Shown here one piece after another: positions 53,562 through 63,772 of a stretch of 64,000 nucleotides of DNA. Source of the DNA: Arenibacter hampyeongensis (GTDB lineage: Bacteria; Bacteroidota; Bacteroidia; Flavobacteriales; Flavobacteriaceae); contig NZ_PIOB01000002.1 of the NCBI RefSeq assembly GCF_002909255.1, forward strand, positions 372,001-436,000, written 5' to 3'. How positions within the stretch are numbered: position 1 is the stretch's first letter; the number at the start of each line of letters is the position of its first letter. The notes below the pieces were generated by a model, which saw nothing but the letters and a program-made list of their open reading frames with translations, did no database searches and was not told the DNA's origin. The translations under genes were made by a program, and so were the position numbers.

Positions 53562-54209
53562 CTAAGGCGCCAGCCTTTCAATTTTCCAATCAAAATTATC
53601 CTGTAAACTATAACGTATTCTATCATGCAATCTATTGGGCCTACCCTGCCAAAATTCCAAGGATATAGGCTTCACAATAAATCCGCCCCAATATTTGGGT
53701 CGCTCTATCTCCTTATTTTCATATTCCTTCTCCAAATCCTTTAATTTCTTCTCCAAAAACTCCCTACTTGGAATTACCTCGCTCTGGTTAGAGACTATGG
53801 CACCCAGTTTACTGCCATCCGGCCTAGATTCAAAGTAACCATCGGATAAATTTTCAGCTATTCTCTCTGCCTTTCCTTTTATAATAATCTGCCTTTCCAT
53901 ATTAGGCCAAAAAAACGAAATACACATATTGGGGTTATTGGCTATTGCCCTCCCTTTTTCACTTTCGTAATTGGTATAAAAGATAAAGCCCTCATAGGTA
54001 TACTTTTTTAGAAGGACCACCCTATTCTTTGGAAAACCATCCAAACCAATGGTTGAGACCGTCATGGCATTGGGCTCATCTACCCCATCCGATGCCTCTA
54101 CCTCATAAAACCATTTCTGAAACAACTCCATGGGGTTATCAGAAATAACCTCTTCGTTAAGAGCGCTTTTCTCATAGGATTTCCTGTAATTCCCTAGGTC
54201 TTTTTGCAT
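53562..54209 (-). CDS. pdxH: Pyridoxamine 5'-phosphate oxidase
   Basis: A 215-residue FMN enzyme that oxidises pyridoxine and pyridoxamine phosphate to the cofactor PLP. FMN-binding segments are DGFPKNRVVLLKKYT, FYTNYESEKGRAIANNP and FFWPNMERQIIIKG. The C-terminal substrate region is WGGFIVKPISLEFWQGRPNR plus LHDRIRY. Length and motifs are standard. It is monocistronic; the 268 bp upstream show no strong promoter match. Confidence 0.95.
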   Translation of the reverse strand: MQKDLGNYRKSYEKSALNEEVISDNPMELFQKWFYEVEASDGVDEPNAMTVSTIGLDGFPKNRVVLLKKYTYEGFIFYTNYESEKGRAIANNPNMCISFFWPNMERQIIIKGKAERIAENLSDGYFESRPDGSKLGAIVSNQSEVIPSREFLEKKLKDLEKEYENKEIERPKYWGGFIVKPISLEFWQGRPNRLHDRIRYSLQDNFDWKIERLAP

Positions 54210-54477
54210 GTGGGCTCTTGGATAATTATATCGTGAAAGTTACTATACAAAATTGCATAAAACAAACTGAAACACGAAAAGTAAGCCGAGTTTTTTTAAG
54301 GTCTTTAACCATAGTATTGTTAAATAAAACAAGCAATATTTACAGCTAAATGGCAAATTGGCCAAAACATTGCAATTAACACCAATTAATAGCAAGGCTT
54401 TTACGAATATAAACCTCAAAGAAAGTTACCCAAGATTATAGGCCCACAGCGCAGTATTACAATGTAAATGCTTGCAA

Positions 54478-55383
54478 TTAAAGATCAAACTCCCTGCCGT
54501 CATCAGCAAGTTCCACATTGGGAAATATGGTTTTGGCCTCATCCCTAAAAAGGTCCAATGATTCATATCTAGTAGAGAAATGACCTAAAATCAACATCCC
54601 AACATTGGCCTCTTTGGCAATGGCAGCAGCCTCCTTGGCAGTGGCATGTTTTGTTTTTGGAGCCAATTTCCTTTCAGTTTCCAAAAAAGTGGCCTCATGG
54701 TATAACACATCCACATTTCTGATCCAAGGAATAATTTTCTCCGAATAAGCAGTATCACTACAAAATGCATAACTCTTGGGCAAAGGGGGGTCAAATGTCA
54801 ATAAGGCATTGGGTATTATCGTGCTATTTTCCAAAACAATGTCCTTACCGTTCTTTATATTCTGAAAATAACACTTGTCAATTTTGTATTTGGCAACTGC
54901 AGAAATATTCAATTTGCGTTCCGCCAACTTTTCCCTAAACAGGAAACCATTGGTGTAGATTCTATGATCCAAAGGAATTGTAGTAATTGAAACTTTGTCA
55001 TCCCCATAAATTTTTTCGGGCTCTGTTGATGATAACTCGTGGAAAATAAGCGGATAATTAGTCCATGAATCGCCCAATTTTAAAAATAAAGTAATGGCTT
55101 CCTTTATTCCCTGGGGACCATAAATATGCAATTCATTGGTTCTGCCCAATAACCTGAAGGTAGAAATTAATCCGGGTAAACCAAAAAAATGATCTCCATG
55201 TAAATGGGAGATTAGAATATGGTTGATCCTTGAAAATTTGATCTTGCTTTTTCTTAATTGTACTTGTGTACCCTCGCCACAATCTATTAAAAACAAATGA
55301 TTTTTAATCTCCAGTACCTGGGATGTGGGATTGTTCAAAGATCTTGGCGTTGCCGCATAACAACCCAATATAGTTAGTTTCAT
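54478..55383 (-). CDS. rnz: Ribonuclease Z
   Basis: A 301-residue metallo-beta-lactamase-fold endonuclease that cleaves the 3' trailer of tRNA precursors. The zinc-binding HxHxDH is in ILISHLHGDHFFGLPGL; other ligands are in YCSDT-like FCSDTAYSEKI, VLYHEATF and ILGHFSTRY. DCGEGTQVQLRKSKIK is another landmark. Length is normal for the short bacterial form. It lies downstream of the STAS-like gene, with 149 bp between that contain three copies of the 7-bp unit GAAAATG (55398-55418). Confidence 0.95.
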   Translation of the reverse strand: MKLTILGCYAATPRSLNNPTSQVLEIKNHLFLIDCGEGTQVQLRKSKIKFSRINHILISHLHGDHFFGLPGLISTFRLLGRTNELHIYGPQGIKEAITLFLKLGDSWTNYPLIFHELSSTEPEKIYGDDKVSITTIPLDHRIYTNGFLFREKLAERKLNISAVAKYKIDKCYFQNIKNGKDIVLENSTIIPNALLTFDPPLPKSYAFCSDTAYSEKIIPWIRNVDVLYHEATFLETERKLAPKTKHATAKEAAAIAKEANVGMLILGHFSTRYESLDLFRDEAKTIFPNVELADDGREFDL

Positions 55384-55532
55384 AAAAATGAAATATTGAA
55401 AATGGAAAATGGAAAATGGAATATCATACCCTTGCTATTTCGTTTTGAGGATTTTACAATTGATGCCAACAAACCTATACTTTGAGTTAATTCTTCAACT
55501 ATATTCCCACTTCCGTTTTCAATTATAAATTC

Positions 55533-55865
55533 CTATAGCTCCAAATCCCTTTCAATCTCTTCCATTTCAATAATGTCTTTCGCCTCTTGAAGGGTAGGCA
55601 CAACACAGATACTATCAGGAACTTCATCGTAGGTTACTTTTTCGGTCACCAAAACGAAGGATTTTTTGGTTTTTCGATGCGTATCCGAAAGCTCCAAAAA
55701 CTCCAAGACATCATTGGAAGTAAGTTTTGCAAATGAAAAAAGATTAATAACAATATGATCGTTCTTAATTTTAGGATATATATCCCTAAAATTGGAAATA
55801 AACTTGTTTAATGAAATATTCTCTTGGAGAACAGTAGTCACATTTCCTTCTTTATCCAATATCAT
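55533..55865 (-). CDS. Small STAS-like protein linked to pyrB and rnz
   Basis: A 110-residue soluble protein with the alternating beta/alpha pattern of STAS (anti-sigma antagonist-like) domains: HIVINLFSFAKLTSNDVLEFLEL is the core strand-helix, followed by SFVLVTEKV and the PTLQEAKDIIEMEEIERD tail. It is 7 bp after pyrB, so it belongs to the pyrR-pyrB unit. The conserved phosphorylatable Ser of SpoIIAA is not obvious. Relatives are often labelled ribonuclease Z by neighbourhood, which the sequence does not support. Function unknown. Confidence 0.72.
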   Translation of the reverse strand: MILDKEGNVTTVLQENISLNKFISNFRDIYPKIKNDHIVINLFSFAKLTSNDVLEFLELSDTHRKTKKSFVLVTEKVTYDEVPDSICVVPTLQEAKDIIEMEEIERDLEL

Positions 55866-55872
55866 AGGTCTA

Positions 55873-56799
55873 TTATTTAATTTTTGACGCCAATAAATAA
55901 ATCACCGCCATACGTATGGCTACCCCATTTTCCACCTGATTCAATATAATGGATTGCTTTGAATCAGCTACATCACTAGTAATCTCCACACCGCGATTAA
56001 TGGGCCCGGGGTGCATAATTACTATTTCCTTGTCCAAACTATCCAATAACGCCTTGTTAACCCCAAACTGCTGGGTATATTCCCTTGTCGTCGGAAAATA
56101 ACTGATATCCAAGCGTTCATTCTGAATACGTAGCATATTGGCCACATCGCACCAGTTTAAAGCTTTGCGCAAATTGGTTTCTACCGTAACTCCCAAGGAT
56201 TCCACATGTTTGGGGAGTAAAGTTTTGGGCCCACAAACCTTTACATTTGCTCCCTGCAATTGCAAAGCAAAAATATTGGAAAGTGCCACCCTGGAATGAA
56301 GGATATCACCCACGATGACGACATTTTTTCCAGCTACGTCGCCTAACTTCTCCCTTATGGAATACGAATCCAGCAAGGCTTGTGTAGGGTGCTCATGAGC
56401 ACCATCACCTGCATTTACAATAGAAGCCTTAACATTTTTGGACAGGAATATTCCAGCTCCCGGATTTGGATGGCGCATTACCACCATATCTACCTTCATC
56501 GATAGAATGTTGTTTACCGTGTCTATCAAGGTTTCCCCTTTCTTTACGGATGACTGTGCCGCAGAAAAATTGATAACGTCCGCAGATAGCCTTTTTTCCG
56601 CCAACTCAAAGGAAAGCCGGGTACGTGTACTGTTTTCAAAAAATACGTTTGCTATAGTAATATCTCGAAGTGAGGGAACTTTTTTAATAGATCGATTAAT
56701 TACCTCTTTAAAATGATCGGCAGTTTCAAAAATGAGCTGAATATCCGATTCTTTCAGATATTTTATTCCCAACAAGTGTTTTACACTTAATTCGCCCAT
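55873..56799 (-). CDS. pyrB: Aspartate carbamoyltransferase catalytic subunit
   Basis: A 308-residue enzyme that joins carbamoyl phosphate and aspartate in pyrimidine synthesis. The carbamoyl phosphate loop is FFENSTRTRLSFELAEKR, followed by MRHPNPGAGIFLS, DGAHEHPTQALLDSYS and HPGPINRGVEITS. No PyrI regulatory subunit is adjacent. It is 3 bp after pyrR, so the two are one unit; PyrR probably controls their expression. Confidence 0.96.
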   Translation of the reverse strand: MGELSVKHLLGIKYLKESDIQLIFETADHFKEVINRSIKKVPSLRDITIANVFFENSTRTRLSFELAEKRLSADVINFSAAQSSVKKGETLIDTVNNILSMKVDMVVMRHPNPGAGIFLSKNVKASIVNAGDGAHEHPTQALLDSYSIREKLGDVAGKNVVIVGDILHSRVALSNIFALQLQGANVKVCGPKTLLPKHVESLGVTVETNLRKALNWCDVANMLRIQNERLDISYFPTTREYTQQFGVNKALLDSLDKEIVIMHPGPINRGVEITSDVADSKQSIILNQVENGVAIRMAVIYLLASKIK

Positions 56800-56802
56800 G
56801 CG

Positions 56803-57342
56803 CTATGTCTTTACTAAATAAATTACATCCTCCCCATCATTCTCCTCCCACATTACCTTGACCTTTTCTCCATTTATCGCATCCACTTGCCGTCCCCTAT
56901 AATTGGGCTGTATGGGTAAATGCCGGCTAAATCGGCGGTCGATCAAGGTTAACAACTCTATTTCCAACGGTCTTCCAAAAGATTGTATTGCCGTCAATGC
57001 CGCCCTAATACTTCTTCCTGTATAAAGTACGTCATCTACAAAAACTACTTTTCTATCCTCCACAAGAAAGTCGATTTTGGTCTTGTTAGCCTCCAGAGTC
57101 TTCTCGCCCCTTCTAAAATCGTCACGATAAAATGTAATGTCCAAAAAACCCAGATCGATCTTCTTTACCCCGTAATCCTCTTTAAGGATCTTAGCCAGAC
57201 GCGATGCCAAAAATATGCCCCTAGGCTGTATGCCTATTAGAACAGTATTTTTAAAATCCAGATGATTTTCTAATAATTGACAAGCCAAGCGATGCAGGAT
57301 AATATTTATTTCTTTGGAAGAAAGTAATACTTTTTGACTCAT
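56803..57342 (-). CDS. pyrR: Bifunctional pyr operon regulator / uracil phosphoribosyltransferase PyrR
   Basis: A 179-residue phosphoribosyltransferase-fold protein. The PRPP-binding loop is VFVDDVLYTGRSIRAAL near residue 96, and the N-terminus SQKVLLSSKEINIILHRLA is typical. In Gram-positive bacteria PyrR binds pyr mRNA to control attenuation; here no obvious binding loop is recognised. The frame is open to 57426, but homologs start at MSQKVLLSS, and a TACTTTTG element (57371-57378) lies upstream of ATG 57342 and inside the longer frame, which supports this start. Confidence 0.94.
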   Translation of the reverse strand: MSQKVLLSSKEINIILHRLACQLLENHLDFKNTVLIGIQPRGIFLASRLAKILKEDYGVKKIDLGFLDITFYRDDFRRGEKTLEANKTKIDFLVEDRKVVFVDDVLYTGRSIRAALTAIQSFGRPLEIELLTLIDRRFSRHLPIQPNYRGRQVDAINGEKVKVMWEENDGEDVIYLVKT

Positions 57343-57572
57343 AGATGATTTGGCCAATGCTTTTGAATTACAAAAGTAGGGATTTCTATTTAATATTGGC
57401 GTTATAAAGACAAAAGACCTCCACAATACCGGACTAAGGAAATTGTACCGCCTTACAACCCGTTGAGAGCCTAGGAGTTGTCTATTACACTATAACTGAA
57501 AATCCCAAACCAAAAACAGATTGTGAGATAATCATATTAGTAAGGGATTTGTATTCCAATTCAATTTATTCC

Positions 57573-57603
57573 AAAAAAAAGCCCTGACAAATGCCAGGGC
57601 TTT
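57573..57603 (-). terminator. Terminator of rpsA
   Basis: 9-bp stem AAAGCCCTG / CAGGGCTTT with an 8-nt loop, 23 bp after the rpsA stop, followed on the minus strand by a run of U. Confidence 0.92.
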
Positions 57604-57625
57604 CCTATATCAATAATCTAAAAGC

Positions 57626-59467
57626 TTACTTCTTCTTCTTGTCGTTAGCTTCCATTTTATCTTTCAACGCTTGCAAAGCTTCGTTTGCGTCACCTAAAGT
57701 AGGCTTGGCTTCGTCTGCAGATGCTGCAGCTTTCTTAACGGCCGCTTTTACATTACGTTGTTCCTCTTCTCTAAAAATAGCGGTATGACTAGCTACAACT
57801 CGTTTGAATTCTTTGTTGAATTCAATGATTTTAAACTCAGCCTCTTCACCTTTTACCAATTTCTTGCCATCTTCTTTTTCCAAATGACGTGATGGTACAA
57901 AGGCAACGATATCTTCGTTAAAATCGATTGTTGCTCCTTTATCCACTATTTCAGCTATACTTCCTTTGTGAACAGTGTCCAAAGCAAATTCAGTTTCGTA
58001 CTTGTCCCAAGGATTATCAGTAGTTTGTTTGTGTCCTAAACTTAATTTACGACCATCAACATCCAACTCCAATACCTCAACTTCCAAAGTGTCACCTACA
58101 GTAACAAACTCGGATGGATGCTTAATTTTCTTGGTCCAAGAAAGATCGGAGATATAGATCAATCCGTCTATTCCTTCTTCCAATTCAACAAAAACACCAA
58201 AATTAGTGAAGTTACGTACAATACCTTTATGCTTAGATCCAACAGGATATTTGGTAGTGATATCAGTCCATGGATCTGGAGTTAATTGCTTAATTCCAAG
58301 AGACATTTTACGGTCTTCCCTATCCAAAGTCAATACTACAGCTTCAACCTGATCACCAACTTTTACGAAATCCTGAGCGGAACGTAAATGTGTGGACCAA
58401 GACATTTCGGAAACGTGGATCAACCCTTCAACACCCTCTGCAACTTCGATAAATGCACCGTAATCAGCGATAACAACTACCTTACCTTTAACTTTGTCTC
58501 CAATTTTAATGTCTTCGCTAAGAGCATCCCAAGGATGTTTCTCCAATTGCTTAAGACCTAATTGAATTCTAGACTTGTTCTCATCAAAGTCAAGGATAAC
58601 CACATTCAGTTTCTGATCCAATTCCACCACTTCATTTGGATGATTGATCCTGCTCCAAGAAAGATCGGTAATATGCACCAATCCATCTACACCACCAAGA
58701 TCTATAAAGACACCATAAGAAGTAATGTTTTTAACAACACCTTCCAATACCTGTCCTTTTTCCAATTGACCGATAATCTCTTTTTTCTGCTCTTCAATAT
58801 CGGCTTCGATCAAGGCTTTATGGGAAACAACTACGTTTTTGAATTCGTGGTTTATTTTCACCACTTTGAATTCCATAGTTTTGTTTACATATTGATCGTA
58901 ATCACGAATAGGCTTAACATCTATTTGTGAACCTGGCAAGAATGCCTCAATTCCAAATACATCCACAATCATACCTCCTTTAGTTCTGCACTTAACAAAA
59001 CCACTAACAATTTCCTCTTTGTCATGAGCCGCATTTACGCGATCCCAAGCCATGATAGTTCTTGCTTTTCTATGGGAAAGTACCAACTGTCCACTTTTAT
59101 CCTCACGGATATCGATCAACACCTCTACTTTATCACCAACTTTTAGGTCTGGATTGTAACGGAATTCGTTCAGAGAAATAACACCTTCAGATTTGGCATT
59201 TATATCAATAATTGCCTCACGCTCTGTTAGGTAAACTACCGTTCCCTGTACAACTTCTTCGTCTGCAGTATCTACAAAGTTTTCCGCCACCAACTCCTCA
59301 AACTCCTTTAGTTTGGTATCATCAACGCGCTCAATTCCTTGCTCATACTTGTCCCAATCAAAATTTGCCAAAAACTCTTTTGGATCCTGTACTGGGGCCT
59401 CTACTTTTGTTTCTTGTGTAGTTGCAGTAGTTTCCTCTACCTCAACTGTTGTTTTTTCTTCAGCCAT
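57626..59467 (-). CDS. rpsA: 30S ribosomal protein S1
   Basis: A 613-residue protein with six S1-type OB-fold domains that binds mRNA at the ribosome platform. Repeated S1 signatures include GVISLNEFRYNPDLKVGDKV, GLVHITDLSWSRINHPNEVV, GLIHVSEMSWSTHLRSAQDF and GLIYISDLSWTKKIKHPSEF. The N-terminus is acidic (MAEEKTTVEVEETT) and the C-terminal tail is Ala/Lys-rich. In Bacteroidota, where Shine-Dalgarno sites are rare, S1 is expected to matter greatly for initiation. It is transcribed alone from a consensus promoter and has a long leader of about 110 nt with an overlapping upstream ORF. Confidence 0.96.
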   Translation of the reverse strand: MAEEKTTVEVEETTATTQETKVEAPVQDPKEFLANFDWDKYEQGIERVDDTKLKEFEELVAENFVDTADEEVVQGTVVYLTEREAIIDINAKSEGVISLNEFRYNPDLKVGDKVEVLIDIREDKSGQLVLSHRKARTIMAWDRVNAAHDKEEIVSGFVKCRTKGGMIVDVFGIEAFLPGSQIDVKPIRDYDQYVNKTMEFKVVKINHEFKNVVVSHKALIEADIEEQKKEIIGQLEKGQVLEGVVKNITSYGVFIDLGGVDGLVHITDLSWSRINHPNEVVELDQKLNVVILDFDENKSRIQLGLKQLEKHPWDALSEDIKIGDKVKGKVVVIADYGAFIEVAEGVEGLIHVSEMSWSTHLRSAQDFVKVGDQVEAVVLTLDREDRKMSLGIKQLTPDPWTDITTKYPVGSKHKGIVRNFTNFGVFVELEEGIDGLIYISDLSWTKKIKHPSEFVTVGDTLEVEVLELDVDGRKLSLGHKQTTDNPWDKYETEFALDTVHKGSIAEIVDKGATIDFNEDIVAFVPSRHLEKEDGKKLVKGEEAEFKIIEFNKEFKRVVASHTAIFREEEQRNVKAAVKKAAASADEAKPTLGDANEALQALKDKMEANDKKKK

Positions 59468-59585
59468 TTGCTGATTATAAATTTGTATTCCATGGAGTTA
59501 CAAGAGTTAACAATTACCACAGAAGAAGTTATATTGATTTTTTTTCGTCCCTTTTTTCTCTTGATACTTCGCTAAAAAAGGAGTG

Positions 59586-59616
59586 CAAAAATACAACTAA
59601 AAAATGGTTTCACAAA
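59586..59616 (-). promoter_or_regulatory. Consensus promoter of rpsA
   Basis: Minus-strand TTTG (59613-59616), 19-bp spacer, TATTTTTG (59586-59593): an exact match to the phylum -33/-7 consensus. The predicted start near 59579 gives a leader of about 110 nt. Confidence 0.82.
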
Positions 59617-59729
59617 CCTAAAAATGAGATGAGTGCCAATTACTTAACTATTTTGCACAAATTGATGAAAAACATGCCAAGATTTCCTATATTGGATTGT
59701 TAAATATTAACCGTTAAATAAATTCTATT

Positions 59730-60107
59730 ATGAGTGTTAAAGCAAAGTATCAAGCTGTATTGAACCTAGGTGAGGAACTAAAAATAAAAGGTGGGGACGT
59801 TAGCGAAGAAGCAGGTATTCTAAAAATAAAAGGTCAGGCCGCAACCCAGTACGAAAAAAACCTTTTGTGGGATAAAATTAAAGAATTGGGTGGAGAAAAT
59901 CCTTCTGATATCAAAGCGAATATTACCGTTGCAGACGAAAGTGTTTACCACAGGCACACTGTAAAAAGCGGAGAGTCTCTTAGCAAGATTGCCAAAAAGT
60001 ACTACGGTGACCCTATGAAGTATAAGAAAATTTTTGAGGCTAACACCAATATCCTAAAAAATCCGGATGTTATTCATCCAGATCAAGTTTTAGTCATCCC
60101 TAACTAG
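59730..60107 (+). CDS. BON-like and LysM domain protein, similar to potassium-binding protein Kbp
   Basis: A 125-residue protein with no signal peptide. The N-terminal part (~20-60, with LKIKGGDVSEEAGILKIKG) is a BON-like domain and the C-terminal part (~74-124, YHRHTVKSGESLSKIAKKYY and VIHPDQVLVIPN) is LysM. This two-domain order and length match E. coli Kbp (YgaU), a cytoplasmic potassium-sensing protein. Similarity to Kbp is an inference from architecture. It is divergent from rpsA and convergent with cmk; a long dyad (TTTGGGCG at 60125-60132 / CGCCCAAA at 60175-60182) lies in the gap. Confidence 0.88.
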   Translation: MSVKAKYQAVLNLGEELKIKGGDVSEEAGILKIKGQAATQYEKNLLWDKIKELGGENPSDIKANITVADESVYHRHTVKSGESLSKIAKKYYGDPMKYKKIFEANTNILKNPDVIHPDQVLVIPN

Positions 60108-60211
60108 ATGCTGAATTAATTCATTTTGGGCGGAGTCTGGAGATTGGTCGAATTGGCCAATACCTTCATTGCTGCGCCCAAATTGGTATTTTACAAAATA
60201 AAAATTAACAA

Positions 60212-60901
60212 TTATCCCCCTATTTTACGGAGCGCAAAATTATACATACGTTCCAACTGCTCCTTTAAACCCATATCGCTATTATCAAATTCTATGGCGT
60301 CCTCCGCTTTTCTCAAAGGCGAAAATTCACGATGTGAATCTATATAATCCCGGGTTTGAACATTTTTGAGCACTTCCTCGTAGGTTACCTTCTCCCCTTT
60401 TTCCAAAAGCTCTTTATATCTTCTAAAAGCTCTGGTTTCAGGAGATGCGGTCATGAAAATTTTAAATTCGGCATCCGGAAATACTACGGTACCAATATCC
60501 CTGCCATCCATTACTACCCCTTTTTTCTTTCCCATTTCCTGCTGCATAGCTACCAATTTCAAACGTACCTTCTCAATGGTAGCGATCTTACTCACTTGCT
60601 GTGAAACAGCCAAGGTTCTAATTTCATTCTCCACATTTTCCCCATTCAAATACATTTCTGAAAATCCAAGGGATTTATTGTAAACAAATTTAAGATCAAT
60701 CCCAGAAAGAGCATTTCCCAAACCTTCCAGATCATCCCTTTTACCTCCAATAAAACCCTGCCGCATGGCAAAAAGGGTCACCGCCCTATACATGGCACCG
60801 GTATCTACATAAACATAATCCAGTGCTTTTGCCAACTGTTTTGCTATAGTGCTCTTTCCTGTTGATGAAAATCCATCAATTGCAATAGTAATCTTTCCCA
60901 T
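60212..60901 (-). CDS. cmk: Cytidylate kinase
   Basis: A 229-residue NMP kinase that phosphorylates CMP and dCMP. Walker A is IAIDGFSSTGKSTIAKQL; the CMP-binding VDTGAMYRAVTLFAM follows, as does MDGRDIGTVVFPDAEFK. The lid contains TRAFRRYKELLEKG. Length and motifs are standard. It is monocistronic. Upstream lies the lon terminator, and downstream the convergent Kbp-like gene. Confidence 0.96.
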   Translation of the reverse strand: MGKITIAIDGFSSTGKSTIAKQLAKALDYVYVDTGAMYRAVTLFAMRQGFIGGKRDDLEGLGNALSGIDLKFVYNKSLGFSEMYLNGENVENEIRTLAVSQQVSKIATIEKVRLKLVAMQQEMGKKKGVVMDGRDIGTVVFPDAEFKIFMTASPETRAFRRYKELLEKGEKVTYEEVLKNVQTRDYIDSHREFSPLRKAEDAIEFDNSDMGLKEQLERMYNFALRKIGG

Positions 60902-61046
60902 GTGTCTAAAAATAATAAGAATTGCTCAATTCCATAGTATGGATAAGGCTAATGTTGACAATAAAATATCCCAAAGTTAATAAATTGGACCTATCCGGAA
61001 TCTCCAACCGCTTTACGGTTTATTCCTTCCTCAAAAAACAAAACAA

Positions 61047-61080
61047 AAAAGTACCTAGCCCTTAATTGCCAGGTACTTTT
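61047..61080 (-). terminator. Terminator of lon
   Basis: Stem AAAAGTACCT / AGGTACTTTT with an interrupted GC extension, 25 bp after the lon stop; six A on the plus strand become the U-run. Confidence 0.88.
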
Positions 61081-61104
61081 GATAAAATAATTTTAAAAAA
61101 TTAC

Positions 61105-63555
61105 TTAGAGTTGCTTCGGATTTTTAACGGAATCGTTTGTAATGGCAATATCTATTACCTCCTGCATATCGGTCACATAATGAAAAGTAAGACCCTTTAG
61201 ATAATCTTCCTTAATTTCCAAAATATCCTTCCTATTATCCTCACAAAGTATAATCTCCTTTATTCTTGCACGCTTAGCGGCCAATATTTTCTCTTTTATT
61301 CCCCCTACAGGAAGCACCTTGCCCCTTAAAGTTATTTCCCCTGTCATGGCCAAACTCTTTTTAATTTTTTTCTGTGTAAACAGGGACACCAAAGAGGTTA
61401 ACATAGTAATACCCGCACTAGGTCCATCTTTTGGTGTTGCCCCTTCAGGAACGTGGATATGTACATTGTATTTATCAAACACCTCCGGATCTAAGCCATA
61501 CCTATCCGAATTGGATTTAATGTATTCCATGGCTATAGTGGCAGATTCCTTCATCACGGTACCGAGGTTACCGGTAATACTTAGATTTCCTTTTCCCTTA
61601 GACAAAATGGATTCAATAAAAAGAATATCGCCACCAACACTGGTCCATGCCAATCCCGTAACCACTCCTGCCACATCATTATTCTCATATTTGTCCCTTT
61701 CCATACGTGCCGGACCCAAAATCTTTTCAATATCTTCCGAGGAAATCTTAAGGTTATACTCCTCCTCCATGGCAATGGATTTAGCTGCATAACGGACCAT
61801 TTTGGCAATTTGCTTTTCCAAAGACCTAACCCCAGATTCCCTGGTATAGCCTTCAACAATTTTTTCCAATTGTGGCTTGCCAATTTTCAAATCTTTCGTG
61901 GACAAGCCATGTTCTTTCAATTGCTTTGGCAATAAATGCTTTCTGGCAATTTCTACCTTTTCCTCAATGGTATAGCCTGTTACGTGAATTATCTCCATTC
62001 TGTCCCTGAGGGCAGGCTGAATTTCACCTAGGCTATTGGCCGTAGCAATGAACATAACCTTGGATAGGTCGTAACCCATTTCCAAGAAATTGTCATGGAA
62101 CTCATTGTTCTGTTCAGGATCCAAGACCTCCAACATAGCAGAAGATGGGTCTCCTTGATGACTATTGGACAACTTGTCTATTTCATCCAAAATAAAAACG
62201 GGGTTGGATTTACCCGCCTTTTTTAGGCTTTGAACTATTCTGCCTGGCATTGCACCTATGTATGTTTTACGATGGCCACGTATCTCTGCCTCATCTCTGA
62301 GTCCCCCAAGGGATATCCTTACATATTCCCTTCCCAAAGCTTCCGCAACAGATTTCCCCAAGGAAGTTTTACCAACACCAGGAGGTCCGTACAAACAAAG
62401 GATAGGCGATTTCATATCGTTACGCAGTTTTAAGACAGCCAAATATTCAATGATTCTCCTCTTTACATCTTCCAATCCATAATGATCTCTATCCAATATT
62501 TTTTGAGCTCTTTTTAAATCAAATTTATCCTTGGAATACTCGTTCCAGGGCAATTCTATAAACAAGTCCAAATAATTACGTTGGATGGAGTACTCGGCCA
62601 CCTGTGGGTTCATCCGTTGCATTTTTGCCAATTCCTTGTCAAAATGCTCGGCAACTTCCTTACTCCACTTTTTCTTTTTGGCTTTAATCCGCATCTCATC
62701 CACTTCCTCTTCATATGAAATACCACCCAATTCTTCTTGGATAGTCTTCATTTGTTGATGAAGATAGTACTCCCTTTGCTGTTGATCCATATCGGTTCTA
62801 ACCTTGGACTGAATGTCATTTTTCAGTTCCAGCTTCTGAAGCTCTATGTTCATGTATTTAAGTGTGGCCAATGCCCGATCCTGCAAATTACCTATCTCCA
62901 AAAGCTCCTGCTTATCCTTTACGCTCAAGTTGAGATTGGAAGAAACAAAATTGATCAAGAATGAATCGCTCTGAATATTCTTTATGGCAAATGAGGCCTC
63001 ACTTGGGATGTTGGGATTATCCCTAATAATTTGCAGGGACAGTTCTTTAATAGAATCTATTATTGCCCTAAATTCCTTATTGTCCCTCTCTGGTCTTACT
63101 TCTTTTGTTTCCCTTACCGTAGCGGTGATATATGGTTTTTCTGTAAGCACTTCCGCCACTTCAAAACGTTTCTTGCCTTGAATGATCACCGTAGTGTTTC
63201 CATCGGGCATTTGAAGCACCCTCAAAATTCTGGCTACAGTTCCCAAGGTATTTATATCCTTTACCCCAGGATTTTCCGTTTCCTCATCCTTTTGGGAAAC
63301 AACCCCGATTACCTTTGAACCGTTATTGGCATCCTTTATTAATTTAATGGATTTATCCCTTCCTGCTGTAATAGGAATAACCACACCAGGAAACAAAACA
63401 GTATTGCGCAACGGCAATATAGGCAAGGTTTCGGGCAATGTTTCATTGTTAATTTCCTCCTCATCCTCTGGTGTCATCAATGGTATTAATTCCGAATCCT
63501 CCTCGATCCCGTGCAATGACATAGTGTCAAATTTTATGTTTTTTGTTTTAGCCAT
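61105..63555 (-). CDS. lon: ATP-dependent protease Lon
   Basis: An 816-residue LonA protease. The N-terminal substrate domain begins near residue 40 ([19 protein letters not shown]). A coiled coil lies near 230-300. The AAA+ Walker A is [17 protein letters not shown] near 390, with Walker [19 protein letters not shown]. The proteolytic Ser-Lys dyad is in [11 protein letters not shown] and [14 protein letters not shown]. It degrades damaged and regulatory proteins in the cytoplasm. An acidic N-terminal extension ([17 protein letters not shown]) is common in this phylum. It is divergent from a sigma factor gene. Confidence 0.97.
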   Translation of the reverse strand: MAKTKNIKFDTMSLHGIEEDSELIPLMTPEDEEEINNETLPETLPILPLRNTVLFPGVVIPITAGRDKSIKLIKDANNGSKVIGVVSQKDEETENPGVKDINTLGTVARILRVLQMPDGNTTVIIQGKKRFEVAEVLTEKPYITATVRETKEVRPERDNKEFRAIIDSIKELSLQIIRDNPNIPSEASFAIKNIQSDSFLINFVSSNLNLSVKDKQELLEIGNLQDRALATLKYMNIELQKLELKNDIQSKVRTDMDQQQREYYLHQQMKTIQEELGGISYEEEVDEMRIKAKKKKWSKEVAEHFDKELAKMQRMNPQVAEYSIQRNYLDLFIELPWNEYSKDKFDLKRAQKILDRDHYGLEDVKRRIIEYLAVLKLRNDMKSPILCLYGPPGVGKTSLGKSVAEALGREYVRISLGGLRDEAEIRGHRKTYIGAMPGRIVQSLKKAGKSNPVFILDEIDKLSNSHQGDPSSAMLEVLDPEQNNEFHDNFLEMGYDLSKVMFIATANSLGEIQPALRDRMEIIHVTGYTIEEKVEIARKHLLPKQLKEHGLSTKDLKIGKPQLEKIVEGYTRESGVRSLEKQIAKMVRYAAKSIAMEEEYNLKISSEDIEKILGPARMERDKYENNDVAGVVTGLAWTSVGGDILFIESILSKGKGNLSITGNLGTVMKESATIAMEYIKSNSDRYGLDPEVFDKYNVHIHVPEGATPKDGPSAGITMLTSLVSLFTQKKIKKSLAMTGEITLRGKVLPVGGIKEKILAAKRARIKEIILCEDNRKDILEIKEDYLKGLTFHYVTDMQEVIDIAITNDSVKNPKQL

Positions 63556-63772
63556 ATTCTTATATCGGTCATTCTGTCATTCACAGACAGAAAAATAATT
63601 TATATTCAATCCTAAATACACCCTCATTCCTATAAAAATAAGGAGGTTATGGATCTTGTTATTTCCTTTTAATTCTAATTGGGCAATTCTTATGCCAACA
63701 AGTCAAATCTTTTTATAAATAAACTGTAACATTCCCTAAATTACTTCATCTATTAAGCAAACCAATTTCTTT

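Noticed and set aside
55398-55418. Three copies of GAAAATG upstream of rnz as a regulatory repeat
   Set aside because: Very short, AT-rich and low copy; chance slippage is sufficient explanation.
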